Of a stretch of 64,000 nt of DNA, positions 50,613 to 62,899 are shown in pieces. The stretch comes from Brasenia schreberi (taxonomy: Eukaryota; Streptophyta; Magnoliopsida; Nymphaeales; Cabombaceae). Both the position numbers and the translations under genes were made by a program. The notes under the pieces were generated by a model, which saw nothing but the letters and a program-made list of their open reading frames with translations, had not been told where the DNA came from and did no database searches. The DNA is taken from NCBI GenBank assembly GCA_036023115.1, contig JAYKKT010000090.1, positions 31,351,001 through 31,415,000 on the forward strand, read 5' to 3'. The number at the start of each line of letters is the position of its first letter. Within the stretch, counting starts at the first letter, position 1.

Positions 50613-51328
50613 TGGTGATCGAAAAAGACTTTCATTTTATAGTAGGCTGTGGGGTACATTGTGCATGTTGTTAGAGTGGGACATGATCATGGGGAGAGAG
50701 ACTCGTATAAGGAAATTAAGTTACTTGAACAGTCGTTAATGCATGCTATAGGACATGCTGGCATAACCATCGCAGTTTTATAATGTTCCATGTCCATGGA
50801 GGGCATTCAGGACCAATTTACTCCAACAGAAATGCTCTGATGAACATCATCTTGATTACAAAGAGACCTAACCTTGACTGCTTGAGTTGAAAGACTGCAA
50901 CCAACTTTATTGATCAATCTCGAATGGTACTTCTAATTGATATCCAGCCTTTAGACTTTTATTGATGGCAAACATTCAGTAACAAGCTAATTAGATCAAG
51001 TGTTTTTTTGGGGGCTCTCAATACTCATTTGCTTGAAGTACTGGTCTCTGGTTCTCTGGACTCAGGTGGATCAATATGCACAATTGATCTCTCTTCTTGT
51101 CATCTACAACTAATCCATTTTAAATTGAATGGCACGGGATACAGCTAGCCGAGCAGACTTGTCAAGTATCTAACTTTCGGGAGTATATAATGTCATGGCA
51201 GGAGATCCTCTAAACAGAGTCTTGTTGTTTTTTGACTAAAACAGAGTTCTTCGAAGTTCTAACGTTGGGGATACTGCTGTCCTATTTGTAGGATTATATT
51301 GACAGCCTTGGGGGAGCAACTCTATCAG
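50613..51328. other. Unique sequence, no gene recognised
   Basis: This follows the right arm. I see no domain, RNA gene or element end. Confidence 0.4.
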
Positions 51329-51461
51329 GATTGAAGTCAAGCTGCAACCTGTCTTCAGTGTTGGAGAGGAGTTGGCTGCGCTCAGAGAAAAGTTTGATGC
51401 CTACGAGGCCCAATCTGTTGCAGGAAGTGTAAGGGCAACTGATGAATTCAGTTTTGTATGA
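51329..51461 (+). pseudogene. Possible terminal exon of an unidentified gene
   Basis: After a CAG acceptor the frame reads IEVKLQPVFSVGEELAALRE, then KFDAYEAQSVAGSVRATDEF, to TGA at 51459. The composition is protein-like, with charged helical sequence, and unlike the surrounding AT-rich DNA. No upstream exon was found. I do not recognise the family. Confidence 0.35.
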
Positions 51462-51652
51462 TCCATGTAATTGTTATCCTTCTTCTGCTTTGGGTAAGCA
51501 CAATGGAGAAGGAATTATCAAATACCAACTTGGGTAAAGCCTGACTAGTCAGTAACGCTGAAGCCCTGTTTCTGCGTTGAGGAAGAATCACCAAATAATT
51601 GGGAAAACTTTCTACACGAATAAGTAATCATACCTGACATCCAATTCAAATA

Positions 51653-51742
51653 CAACAACAACTAAGCCTTTTCCCATACTAGACACAGTCACCTACATGG
51701 ATTCTTTGTTTCCACGTATCCCTATCGTGTGCCATGTTAGAC
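51653..51742 (-). mobile_element. 5'-truncated RTE LINE tail (90 bp) with 17-bp target-site duplication
   Basis: The body is nearly the same 90 bases as the insert at 6868-6959. It is flanked by perfect copies of GACATCCAATTCAAATA at 51636-51652 and 51743-51759. Confidence 0.85.
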
Positions 51743-51759
51743 GACATCCAATTCAAATA

Positions 51760-53140
51760 ACCACTGAAAATCACTCTGTGGGCCTAACCATTGGAGAAGA
51801 CAGCTGAACAGAGATGCTCCCAATACATGCAACTCTGGTCATTCAAAAGATGCTTAAAATGTTCATAATGGAGCCATATGATATTACTCCGATGAGTAAC
51901 CTTTGTTTCTTGCTTTGCTTGAGCCATAAGATATTACTCCGATGAGTAACCTGTGGTTTAATTTCTGGGAGAATGGGCATGCCTTGTTGGTCCTTCTGGA
52001 GATCACAAAGAATTTTAAAATGAAAAGAGGGAAAACATGGTGGCTTGCTCCACTTTCACATTTTTATCCAATTAGAAAATTGGTGCCTCACGTCTTTAAA
52101 AAAAATCAAACACTTAAACATGGTTTTGATATAACCCAATTTAAGCACGTTTCATCATTGATCATAAGAGAGGTGTGGATCAGTTGCGTCATCTTTAGGT
52201 TAAAAATACAGCTTTTCAAATAGTGACGTGTCATGAGCGTGTTTGTCCCTTTAGCAAAAAGTGTTTTCGTTATTGGTCGCCGAATTCTTTTTCTTTCGTA
52301 AATGTTTTTATGTGGTTGATGATTAGAACTTCAATTTCTATTATTTTTTGTGAGATTTATTGTTTAGATGGACATAGAGATTGGGAATAAAAGAGAAATA
52401 AGTTCAAAAGAAACCGATAAAGCAATCAAACATCATTGATGAAAGTTTAAAATGAAAGAGTTAAAAGAGGATAAGATTTACAAAAAAATCAAACAATTCA
52501 GAGAAACGACATTAAAAAATATTGGTGGAGAACAACATAATATGGATCATTGAGAGGAGGAAAAAACGTTGAGTAAAAGCGAGAAACCAGTGAGAAAAAG
52601 GAGGGGAGAGAGAATTTACAGTATGGGTAATTTTAGGTTTGTTTTGAAAGAGAGATGTTTAGTAAAAAAGAAGTGCACAATTATGTTAGAGAAAACTTTC
52701 TATATAAGTTGTTTTGTTTCATTTTCTCATTTCAAACATTTGAATTAAGAACAAAGAATCCATATAGCCAACTCCATCTAATATTAGAAAACAGCTTTCT
52801 TATTGTCGTAGTTCAAATTATCAAATCTTTCTATCTTAGCATCCAGATATAAGTGAAGAATCGACGGTCTGTGGTATCTGTGTGATATAAGTGGAATGTC
52901 CCTGGTTAAGATGCAATGTTCACAAACTTGGACTCTCTTTATATATATATTGTGTGTGTGTGTATGTGTGAAAGAGTACGTGCAAACCTTCAACAGTTCA
53001 CACATTACGAGATGAAGTCTAACTCCGTGGCCTTACGCAACTTCGAAATGCTAAGCGAGAATCTACTCGCACTTAAACTTGTTCATTTACGTAAGCAAAC
53101 AGCTTACAGGTAATAGTTATAGACCAAACCAAAGTGTATT
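51760..53140. other. AT-rich intergenic, no gene recognised
   Basis: Only short accidental open frames are visible. A short TA/GT microsatellite lies at 52938-52970. Confidence 0.45.
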
Positions 53141-53144
53141 TTAT

Positions 53145-53360
53145 ATAACCAACGCTTGATTGGTCCACATGGTTCAGCACTTGTTCCCTTTGAGCAAAGG
53201 GCTCGAGTTCGAATCATGTGAATGAAGAAAACCAGCACCGGGAGAGCTTTACCCCCAAATCTGGCCAAGCTGGCTGCAACGGGATTAGGCGCGGTCTTTG
53301 TGGGCTTCTAGACACCAGTGGTTTAGAAACCTGTTAAAGACATCCCGGGTTCGAACCTCT
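53145..53360 (+). mobile_element. Possible SINE of a second type
   Basis: A B-box-like GAGTTCGAATC at 53208 is followed by a ~100-bp body (AGCACCGGGAGAGCTTTACC, GCAACGGGATTAGGCGCGG). A second GGGTTCGAACC lies at 53348. The arrangement fits a composite tRNA-derived element, but ends and target duplication are not visible. Confidence 0.35.
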
Positions 53361-53576
53361 TCAAAGACAGGTGTTGTTCTAGTCTTATGTGGTGGTGCAC
53401 GTAAGGCATGGTGAGCATGTCCCACCTGACGTTTACCTGAACTATTGTTTCAGGAGACCGAAGCCCAACAAACACACACGTGCACAACTAAACTTTCAAT
53501 TGCAAACCTGCAAAATGATACTATGGAAGACTGAACGATATGTTGAATCTTTCTGTTTTGGATTTAAAAGTGAATA

Positions 53577-53628
53577 CTTCAACAACAACAACTAAACTTT
53601 TTCCGCTACTTTGTTTTTATAAAGCTAA
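53577..53628 (-). mobile_element. Very short RTE LINE tail (52 bp) with imperfect target-site duplication
   Basis: CAACAACAACAACTAAAC and following bases match the extreme 3' end of the RTE LINE. It is flanked by GATTTAAAAGTGAATA (53561-53576) and GATTTAAAAGCTAATA (53629-53644), a 16-bp duplication with two changes. Confidence 0.65.
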
Positions 53629-53644
53629 GATTTAAAAGCTAATA

Positions 53645-54497
53645 TTGGCGAGAGAAAAGCTTGGTTTTTCATTAGAAGTTCCATGGTTTCTGAAGAAAAA
53701 CAACAGAAAAACTATTATTATTTTGGAATTTTGGAATGAAAAGAAGACCAGCAAAGTTCAAAAGTCTACTTAGAAATTGCCTTCACGTCCTCAAAGTGTT
53801 CATAACATGAAGACAACTATTTCAATTTTTTTCTTTAATAATATCTCCATGGTTATATATTTACATATCTAACAGTTGACCTAATCATCATTTTGAATGC
53901 ACAACGAGCAACAATAGCTTACCTGGCTAAGAGGTCAGCTCCCGAGTTGGAGATCATGCGTTCGGTACCCCAGGCATACATCTGACTTCAACATCTCTAT
54001 TGTAACCCAAAACAACAATTAGTGAAAATTAAGGTTAGTGAGCAGCTGGCCAGTGAATATATTTTTGCTATGTTGCACTAGAACGGAAACCAAAACGAGG
54101 CATGAGAAATGATAAATCTCAAAACACTATGCAACAAGTAAATGGGACTATGTAAAAATTATTATATATATATATTTTTTAAATATATATGTAAACACTA
54201 CATATATCTCTATGTATATATTATGGTTCAAAAAATATATAAAATTTATTTTTATATACATATATAGTATATAAGTATGTATACAAAGAAATGCTATAAG
54301 TATACATGTATTGGTATAAAAACGAATAACAAATAAATACGAAAAAGTTAACCGATATATGCATCTACCAGTATTAGAACAAGAAACCTCGTGCATAATA
54401 AAAAAACGAAAGTGTTTAACAACCTTATATAAGCCAAGCAAGGCTGAACCTAACCAAACTAAACGCTCATTCTTCATGATCAAGGAGTGAGAACCAT
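53645..54497. other. AT-rich intergenic, no gene recognised
   Basis: TA-rich tracts at 54160-54290 create a long accidental minus-strand frame. No domain is seen. Confidence 0.45.
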
Positions 54498-54611
54498 GAG
54501 GGCCAAGATCGTTTCCCATACTCGGATACAACTGTATATTGAGTTTGATTCTTGGGGCATGCATGCATATGTGTGTGTTAGGCTTCAGCCTCCCAATTGT
54601 TACAAACAAAA
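54498..54611 (+). mobile_element. tRNA-derived SINE copy (3' part clear)
   Basis: The B-box-like TTGAGTTTGATTCTTGGG at 54538 is followed by GTGTGTGTTAGGCTTCAGCC, the 3' end shared by the SINEs at 54753, 61409 and 62900. The 5' half is not clear. Confidence 0.5.
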
Positions 54612-54752
54612 GATCACAACCATCCAATGCGATATCCAAACTCGATTATACAACTCAGATTTTATGTATGATGAGGATCATCCTAGGACAAAAGACTGGA
54701 CCCGCAGTTCGTGATACTTGATCCAGTGCCATAAACACCTCTTCTTCTTTTT

Positions 54753-54845
54753 TACAAGAGAAGGCCGAAGCCCAACACACATGCACCCTATAAGAATCGA
54801 ATTCCCACCAACAAAAGCAACACTAGATAGAGCTAGCGCTCTCGG
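54753..54845 (-). mobile_element. tRNA-derived SINE copy
   Basis: The minus strand has AGCGCTAGCTCTATCTAG, the B-box-like GGGAATTCGATTCTT, then GTGTGTTGGGCTTCGGCC. It matches the family 3' end exactly in the GGCTTCGGCC hairpin. Confidence 0.6.
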
Positions 54846-55348
54846 TGCAGTGCCGTGCTCCCATTGGAGGAGGCTGTAGTGGATGTGAGCAACACGTTCG
54901 CATGAGTGGGGAAATGCCGGGATGTCTTGCAATAAATTGCGAGCAAATAAAGCTCTCTTTTTGATGATCCTTCAGACCATACAAAGGAGAAGGTAAAGGC
55001 CGAAGAAGTGGGGAAGTGGTGACCCACCATACAACGGCTACATACATGATAAGAAACTGACGAAATTTTCTTTCCAGCACAAATAAGTTTCTTAACAAAA
55101 CCTTCAAATTTGTGAAATATGAGTGTCTAAGAAACGTGTTTTTGTGTCTCTATCTATATATATAGAGAGAAAGTATAGTTCATGTACATACATCTATGCA
55201 AAAGGTAAAATAGTGATAGATATATTTAATATACTTGCAAACTTTTTAAATTTAAATTGTTAATTTTATTAATTAATGATTGAGATCTTTAAGAATGTTT
55301 GTTTAAGTATGAATGATTGTGTGTGCATTTATCATGTTGTTTCTCTTC

Positions 55349-55384
<36 letters not shown>

Positions 55385-57790
55385 GTGGAGCGCCTGCCAC
55401 CACTTCAACTTGGCATTAGCCCCTCACAATCACCTTTTTTGGCTACTCCCACTTCTTCGTAATACATTGCTCATAATTGGTCTATTATGTATAGGTAGTG
55501 GGTAATACTTGAATTTTATTTACACACAAGTCTATCAAATATTTCTATCATTTGATTGACACAATTAATGATAAGTATTTGAATTAAAAAAAAATGTTAC
55601 ACTTTGTACTTTACATTTAATGTATTATGCTTTATCACCTCAACTCTTTATTTCAAAAATCAAACTATTGAAATGTTTGAATAGATTTGGGCATTGATAG
55701 GATTTGAGTACTTACCACATCCTTTATATAATATATAATCTATAATAAATGATGCGATAAATACTTAAACCCCACCCTACTCAAAATTGTCTATAGTTTA
55801 TTAACATAATCAGCTATGAAGATTTGAACTAAAGTATCATTATACTTTTATAGTGTACTTTTAATGGATCATGTGCATTAGATGCATTTTACTTTATTAC
55901 CTCAACTAATCATTTCAAAAATCGAATGATTGAGATGATAAAGTAAGTAGGATTTGAGCATTTATTTATATATATATATAATGTATATTTTTACAGTTGT
56001 ACTTTATAAGCAAGTTTGGGTGCCTTACAACCGTACTCATGAGTTTAGGCTTTTATTATAACCTTTTGCTTTTGCATTTCAACCGGCCACCTTTTTTATG
56101 AGATGATCGAAAATGCAAACATGCATTAATCTCTCTATAAACAGATGAACACATAATCAAGGTAGTTATACATCATGTCATAATATGAGGACAGAAGAAG
56201 GTAGTTGAGAGCAACGGAGGTCAGTTGTAGTAGCAAAATCCAAAGAAATGAGAGTGCTCCCATACACATAAGTAACAATCTTCATTATATATATATATGT
56301 GTGTGTGTGTACATGCATACGTATGTATATATATGTGTATGTTTGTATGTATAAAGAGAGAGAATTGAAACTCCTCTAAGAGTATTTAAATAGTATATAC
56401 TCACAGAGGAATATATCATTTATACATATTATATGTAATATGTGTGTGTATGTGTGCATGAGCGTGTGTGTATAGGGATGTGGTCTATATTGTAGTTGGT
56501 TAAATACACTTATAAGTACTTAATTTCCATGTATAAGCAGACTTTTAGAAAGATTCAAAGTTCAACAGTCTACAATGCATGAAAATTTGACCATGATAAA
56601 ATCATTTAGGTCATAATTACCAACCGGAGACTCGCTTATTAGTTAATCTTCCAAATATCGATTAACTTGCTCAAAGATGACCACGTCTATTAGTATTTGC
56701 CAGAGGGTACAATAAGCTGCGGGTCACCTTTGCGTTCCAGATGTGCCCAAAGAAGGAAAAACTGATGATGAAAAAGAAGAAAAAAGAGAGAATATGTAAC
56801 AAAGGTAATTTTTGGTTTTAAAAAAAAGGATAGTAAAAAGAGTATAAGAAGAGGTCTAAAGATTAAAATATTGTCACCATTCGGGTTACAAAGAAAGAGA
56901 ATAACCCACTATGGAATTTTTTGGAGTAAAGAAGCACCCAAACCACTGCCATCCCAAACCGGTGTAGTAGTTTTCACCGGACCCGAACTGAGCCAAAAAT
57001 CAAAACGGTGGAACTGGATCAAAATCGGGGACGACCGGTGTCGGTTCCATCTTTGATGAAACTAAAACCGAAATCAACAGTTTCATATAATTTTTTTAAT
57101 ATTTTAAAAACTTTAAATATTTAATGATTTTTTTCTTCGTTCTAAGCTGTTAAGCCTCAAAACAGAACTAAAGGTTTGAGAACCAATAGTTGAAAACAGC
57201 CGGTTCCATCACATCTAAACGTGTGTGTATTTTGAAGTTGTGAAAAGACCCAACACCATATACACATCCTCTGGATAAAAGGGGTAATTGGAAAACACAA
57301 AATTATGTTTCAGGTATAGGTGTAGGCAGATCAGTCCCCAACCCACCTCTTGTTATGCTTACACGCTAAAACCGATTACGGTACCCAAAATCAAAATTCA
57401 AAATTAACCAAACTGGCAGAATATATATATAAAGGGAGACTGGGTTTGATGCACGACGCATGAATAATACAATAATACACACCATTTGATCAAAATATCG
57501 GACCGCTTATATAAAAAAGAGAAAGTAAATATGTACCTTCGCCTTTTCAAAATTCAAAACGAGCTACTTTTCGAATTGGAAAAAGGTAACTTGTTGCACT
57601 GGTGCACCACTTATCCGGTGTACTAAATCTCCATTTTCAATATATATATATATATAACCCAAATTGAACCGAACAGTTTGGCTTGATTCTGTTACTTTGG
57701 GTTTCTTCACATCAATCAGCTTTCAGTTAATTCGGTTTAATCGGACCTATGGCCCTTCATCTTCAGTATCCATTTCACAATCATCTTTGC
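54846..57790. other. AT-rich intergenic with microsatellites, no gene recognised
   Basis: TA/GA microsatellites occur at 55350-55382, near 55965-55980, and at 56285-56360. No open frame has a recognisable motif, and no RNA gene was seen. Confidence 0.45.
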
Positions 57791-57791
57791 C

Positions 57792-58238
57792 ATGCCCAAT
57801 AACTCCAAGGCGGTATCAGAAGTTCAGAAGCCTATCCTATTGGTTTTAAATTTCATGTATGGCAGCTGGTTCATAATCGGCGGCTACCTGCACGTCTCTT
57901 CTTACACAACGTCGATTGGGGGAATCTTCTTCCTCACTTTGGAGGAAGTTGGAGGAAACTTTACTGCATGCCGTTATAGACTAGACTGTCAAGGAGCTTC
58001 GATTGTTGGACATCACCATGAAGCAGACATTAGATGGGAATCGCCAGTAGAGGCTAGATCAAGGTCGATTCGATCGGATGGCAGTAAGAATTGTGAAGAT
58101 AGACGAACAGGGAGTGGCAGTATTTTACGAGACCATGTTCTTCTATGGAATCCCGGAGCAAGGGCTATTAAGATATATAAGGACAATGATCGAGCTGCTA
58201 GAAACTCAATGGCTAATACTTCTGTTTACCTAGAGTAG
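57792..58238 (+). other. 148-codon open frame of unknown significance
   Basis: The frame starts at ATG and includes a hydrophobic part (ILLVLNFMYGSWFIIGGYL), then a charged part without a known motif. A second plus-strand frame over the same DNA is also largely open and reads protein-like (RFDRMAVRIVKIDEQGVAVF), so base composition alone may explain it. It lies downstream of the minus-strand palmitoyltransferase gene. It may be a relic rather than a gene. Confidence 0.25.
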
Positions 58239-58362
58239 CAAATGAAGATCATATGTGTGTGTGTGAGAGATAGAGAGAGAGAGAGAGAGAGTAAATTTAC
58301 CAAGCAATTTGTTCTCAAAGAATGAGACAGAGAGAATCTCAGAAAAAAATTTAAATCAAAAT

Positions 58363-58723
58363 TTACATCGGAGAATCCTGACTCTTTCCTTTCTCAAGTG
58401 TTGAACTCAAGACTTGTTTAGAGATGTAAGTCTCCAATTCTATCGAAACCTCTGTGAGCTTCAAATCGAAGTTACTCTTGTACACTCGAGGCGAATCCAG
58501 GGGACTCTGCCTGCGAGATACCAGAAGAGCACTTGAGCTGCTTGAGAACACTGTTGGGGAGTTTGTAAACCTCCTCCTTGGACTTGATTTCACTGGTGAT
58601 CTGGGTAACCAAACTCTAGTAGTTACTGGATCAGTTGCAGGATGGGCCTTCCTGTCATGATTCATTAATAATCCTCTCTTTTTTTCCAAGGGAAGGGGCC
58701 TTAGTGATTCATTTCCATCTAGT
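58363..58723 (-). pseudogene. Out-of-frame C-terminal extension of the protein S-acyltransferase
   Basis: Beyond the stop at 58724-58726, the adjacent frame is open to 58363. It reads [20 protein letters not shown], later SPRRRFTNSPTVFSSSSS and YKSNFDLKLTEVSIELETYI. This Pro/Ser-rich tail with a YKSNFDLKLTEVS-like block is what plant proteins of this subfamily carry. It is separated from exon 9 by a one-base shift near the GA-rich codons at about 58727-58735. Either the protein ends early or the sequence has an error. Confidence 0.6.
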
Positions 58724-61700
58724 TCATCTCTCTTGCGCTCCACTGGATATTTGTCTTCTAATTCTTTCGCGGGCCTTTTCTGCAGCAATTAAGGCCTTCT
58801 CTTTGCTCATCTTTATCAATTTCCATGGATCAATTGTGACTCTGAAATTCATTTTTGAGGTTGGTATATCCATCCCTCTGCTATTGAATTTTTCCGATAA
58901 CTCATTGCTCTATGATTCCATTAGAACAACAATGTCAATTCAAGGACCAAACACACATTAAAGCAATAAATTACTGAAGTAGACATGACTTACAGATTTT
59001 CTCGTACACCTTGAGGGCATGAATCTCGACGCAATGCTGCTCTTTTCAGGTGTGCTGAAATCAACACTCCCATCTGACGAAAAATCTGAATCATCAAATA
59101 CATCGATTCTTTCGCTTTCCTTCATTGCCAGAATGTAGTCATATGTTCTCATACCCTGCATTTTGTCATGGAAATATGCAATATTACAAGAAACAAGTAT
59201 TTCACCCATCAACTTGGAAATCAAGATTAATTAAGGTTTTTATGCAAAGATAAATTAATTCCACGTTCCTTTTCTACATTTGCAGGTCTTGAATACTAGC
59301 AGCAATCTCTTCTAGAGAATGAAGGGAAGGATAAAATTAAATAACAGCCTGTCTTAAGTTTTGAACAGAACGATAAGGCAAGGGGTATATAGATCCTGTT
59401 GCATGGAGATCTGGATTCTTCAACGAAAGCAACAATCATGTAACGGTGGATGTCTTTGCTCATAAGTTTTTTTGGGCTATGTCTTGTCTCCGGATACTTT
59501 CACCTTAAAATTGCGGTCAAAGCTACTCCATATTGTCATCAAGCATATCATTCTTTCAGCTCAAAACATCATCATCATCATCATAATTACCAACAACAAG
59601 AAAACCTGTCTGGAGACTAGTACACGAGCACCAAGAGGATTAGCGATTGATTGCTGACCACTACCATATGAGGGAAAAGATGGCATTTATCCCCAAACTA
59701 GATTTATTATACGATATCTTGATCTCCTAAACATCTACGAAAAAGCATATGATAGTTTACAGTGGAAAACAAATTCCAGCAAAATGCGTTTAACCAGATC
59801 TTTTGATAAAGATATGAAACATTTGTGCACAGGGAGCTTAAGCTAGTGGTTGACTGACTCAAGAGGACATTCAATTCAGATGTTTAAAGTTTGATTGCCG
59901 AGACAGTTTGGTGGGGATCTCCCTACCCGGATTGCAATGAGAGAAAAGAGTTTTGTTCAGCCTTATGATAAGATGTACTTATCTCTGGGTTTGGATATAT
60001 GTTAGAGACCTCATATGTATCCTGAAGAGTAGGTAAACCATCTTTATGATGAAAATATTAGTGCGTAAATCAAGAGTGGAAATCCTCAATACTGATAATT
60101 CAAATCTGAATAAAATAAAGAAAAAGGAAGGTTGCTGCTGATTGTTATCATCTTAGACAACCAATTCAACATGAAAAAGGAGAACTATCACATAAATTTT
60201 CTTTTTAGACCCATTACCCAAGTTGAACCTTTCTAATGAGAAATAGGTGAAAGAAGAAAAAACTGTCCCAGTTGTACCTTTCTAATAAGAACTAGATGAA
60301 AGAAGAAAAGCTGTCCCAGTGCTACAGAACTATACGCTGCAATGACGCTTAAGCATGCCTGCACATTGCAGTTAACGCAAGTCATAAATGTCCAAGGTGT
60401 GATTGATTTGAAAGAGAGTGCAAAAACTTATCACTTTAATTTTTGGCATACAGAGATGGTTGCAAGGACACCGATTGGAAGCTTGATGTGGAGACGCAGC
60501 TCTGAATCTTCCAGAATGCCCTTTCTGTCTATAAAGCAACGCATGAACACCACAATCGCCACTCCTCCTTCAACAGCAAGCTGTGCAATTCAGAAGTTCA
60601 AAACACTCAAAGCAAGTTAGAAAGGGCAACTTTTCATTCAGCTATCTAACCAAGAACAAGGTAGGAGAATTCACCATCAGCAAAACAAAGACCATCAGGA
60701 GAATGAAGGTGGTGTAGTTTCTTTTCCCAATACAATTGTTCAGCCACTGCAACGAGTTAATCAATCAATGCCAAGTATGAGAGTGACAGATTTCAGAAGA
60801 GACAATATATTTAAGAATTGGGTTCAGTTTCTAACCCTGCAATGATGATCAAATCCATCGACGCAACGATCACAGCTCCTGCAGTGTTTGCTGTGCTTTT
60901 TTACCTGAAAATTTTCAACTTCGAAATCATTATATCCACAGATTTTACAGTGGAACACATTTGATTCATATTCTCTAGGTTGGACAGGCTTGGAGTGCAA
61001 ATTCCTTCTCACCAGAGGTATGTTAAGAAAAGAGCGCTAGATTACAATTTGCACCTCTACTACAAAGTGCGGCGTAACTTCCTCTTGCCAATTTTAACAA
61101 TTTCTATGTTCTAGTTCTTTCTGAATGTGATCACCCTTTCTTAAAAGGAGGTAACCTTCATGAGTTCCTTCGTAAGTAGAATAAGTCATAGCCTCAAACA
61201 GTCGAGATCCAGGTCTTCCCGTTTCAATATACTTGTTTTTATAGTTCGAAATACTGTCCAAAAGTTCAGGATATCATGGAAAAGCTCAATTTATCTATTT
61301 GAAATTCATGGTATTTGGAAAATAGCTGATCATTTTGCCTGAATTACAGTTGCACTACTAATATCCTCATGTTTTAGATCTCTCATAACTCACATATTTC
61401 TTTTGGTATGACGGGAGGCCGAAGCCAGGTATGCACGCCCCGGGAGTCGAACTTGCAGTCTACAAAAGCACAAGTCGAGAGCCCTACCAGGTGGGCTAAC
61501 GCACTGAGTGCATAACCGACAACATCTTAATAGTTAAGAAGCACTTATTTTAAACAAAGTAAGCCTCTAATCTCAGTTTAAAATTATTTTAACAAACAGG
61601 ACGGTATTGCAGAATAATTCATCTGATTGTAATATAGGAAAGAAATAACTCCTACCTCAAAATCACAGAAGGAACAGAAAGAGATATCTTCATACTTCAG

Positions 61701-62417
61701 ATCAGGCGAAACTATGTCATCACTATCAACAAGTGGAAACGGCAACAGCGGCTCTATTTGGACAGAAGACGTCCATGCATGGTTGTAATTTCTCTTTATA
61801 AAGCTCCTCATGATCTTTTTCTCCATCCTCCTAACAAATCTCAACAACATCTGGACCAGAATAAACCTATAATTCAACTTCAGAACCCCACGACTCTTAC
61901 ACCGCTTTTTCTTCCGATGAGTCTGGTCTGATGGATCGATTGCCGTGCACCTTACGTATAGCACCATTACTGAAAACGCCTATTAACCAACAGCACAAAC
62001 AATTCTATATCCGAATCAAAATGGGTAGCTCAAGATTGGCCCAAAAACACTTGCATCAAAATGAGCAAAACAATAAAAGAATCGTCTCAATATGAATCAA
62101 GAACCACCTAGAAAAATAAATCATACGAAAAGCTCCACGTATAGGCTTACCGTGAATGAGAAGAGTGTCAGAACGGTGTTTACAGCTACTTCGTTTCCAA
62201 CAAAGAAACCTAAGAATGTATGGAAAGATACTACTAGAATACTGTAAATCACGATTCCTGCAATCTGCAAAGAGAACAGAAAGAAAGAAATATTGTGTGA
62301 ACGTTGGTGCTTAAGAATCGGCCTCAGTACACAAGCAGAAAAGAGATTTATGGAGTTCTCTGAATTTATTTAAACCTGAAGAGGGTGAAGGGGGAGCTGC
62401 CATCCGTGCCGTCTCAT
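58724..62417 (-). CDS. DHHC-type protein S-acyltransferase, nine exons
   Basis: Exons on the minus strand: 62417-62376, 62264-62151, 61979-61656, 60904-60836, 60746-60675, 60580-60452, 60358-60278, 59155-58994 and 58909-58724. All introns are GT-AG and phase 0, giving 392 residues. The protein attaches palmitate to cysteines at membranes. It starts [14 protein letters not shown], typical of plant members. Two membrane helices lie at about residues 15-37 and 44-60, then AIDPSDQ. The cysteine-rich domain is split over three exons: FCSFCDFE, then [17 protein letters not shown] with the catalytic DHHC, then [11 protein letters not shown]. Helices 3 and 4 follow (about 195-225 and 245-275), ending [25 protein letters not shown] lies in intron 3. 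The reading frame ends at 58724-58726, but a conserved tail continues in another frame, so the native protein is probably longer (about 510 residues). Confidence 0.9.
60222..60320. repeat. 49-bp tandem duplication of the exon 7 splice-donor end
   Basis: 60271-60320 contains the last ~14 codons of exon 7 and its donor (AGAAAG|GTACAA, minus strand). 60222-60270 repeats it with substitutions and keeps a second AGAAAG|GTTCAA donor. Use of the distal donor would shift the frame and reach a stop within about 15 codons. Confidence 0.85.
61409..61508 (-). mobile_element. tRNA-derived SINE in intron 3 of the S-acyltransferase gene
   Basis: The minus strand has TTAGCCCACCTGGTAGGG (A box), GCAAGTTCGACTCCCGGG (B box, about 40 bases later) and TGGCTTCGGCCTCCCGTC at the 3' end. 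It is the clearest family member and lies in the sense orientation of the host gene. Confidence 0.75.
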
Positions 62418-62899
62418 TTTGGGGAGCGACTGAAGAATTTCTGAGGAGTCGAGTTTGCAGATGGCGTTGGTACAGAGATCACGAGCAGAGTTTGTGGGGT
62501 CGTTCCCTGCGCCTGGGTTGGGATGGAGGCTTTCTCGGGAAACGGCTACATTGCTCCTCGGCAGGAGTCGGGCCCCGTGTTAGGGTGTTGATGAGCCCAA
62601 CGGTCGTATATCATTCTTTTGAATTTTGAATGCCTGGTTGTCATATTGGCAATTGTCGTGTTTTTTCTTTAATAACACGACTCTCTCTCTCTCTCACACA
62701 CACACATTAACCTTTTTTCTAGATGGATCACACGAGCCCTCAATGAACCAAGAGCTTTTTCCTTAAGCCTAAAGTAGTATCTCATTACAATTTCTTTCAC
62801 AAGCACATTCCTTCAACATTCCCTTTCTGAAATTTATTTGATGCGATGAATACTTTTAATGCTTCATCCCAATTAAGCAAATTGAATGGTGATGCACCC
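62418..62899. other. Upstream region of the S-acyltransferase gene
   Basis: The minus strand gives a GC-richer leader immediately upstream of the ATG at 62417. I see no convincing TATA box. A CT/CA microsatellite lies at 62682-62706. Confidence 0.45.

Noticed and set aside
54148..54639. 163-codon minus-strand open frame
   Set aside because: Much of it is TA-rich low-complexity sequence and it overlaps a SINE. No domain or start context supports a gene.
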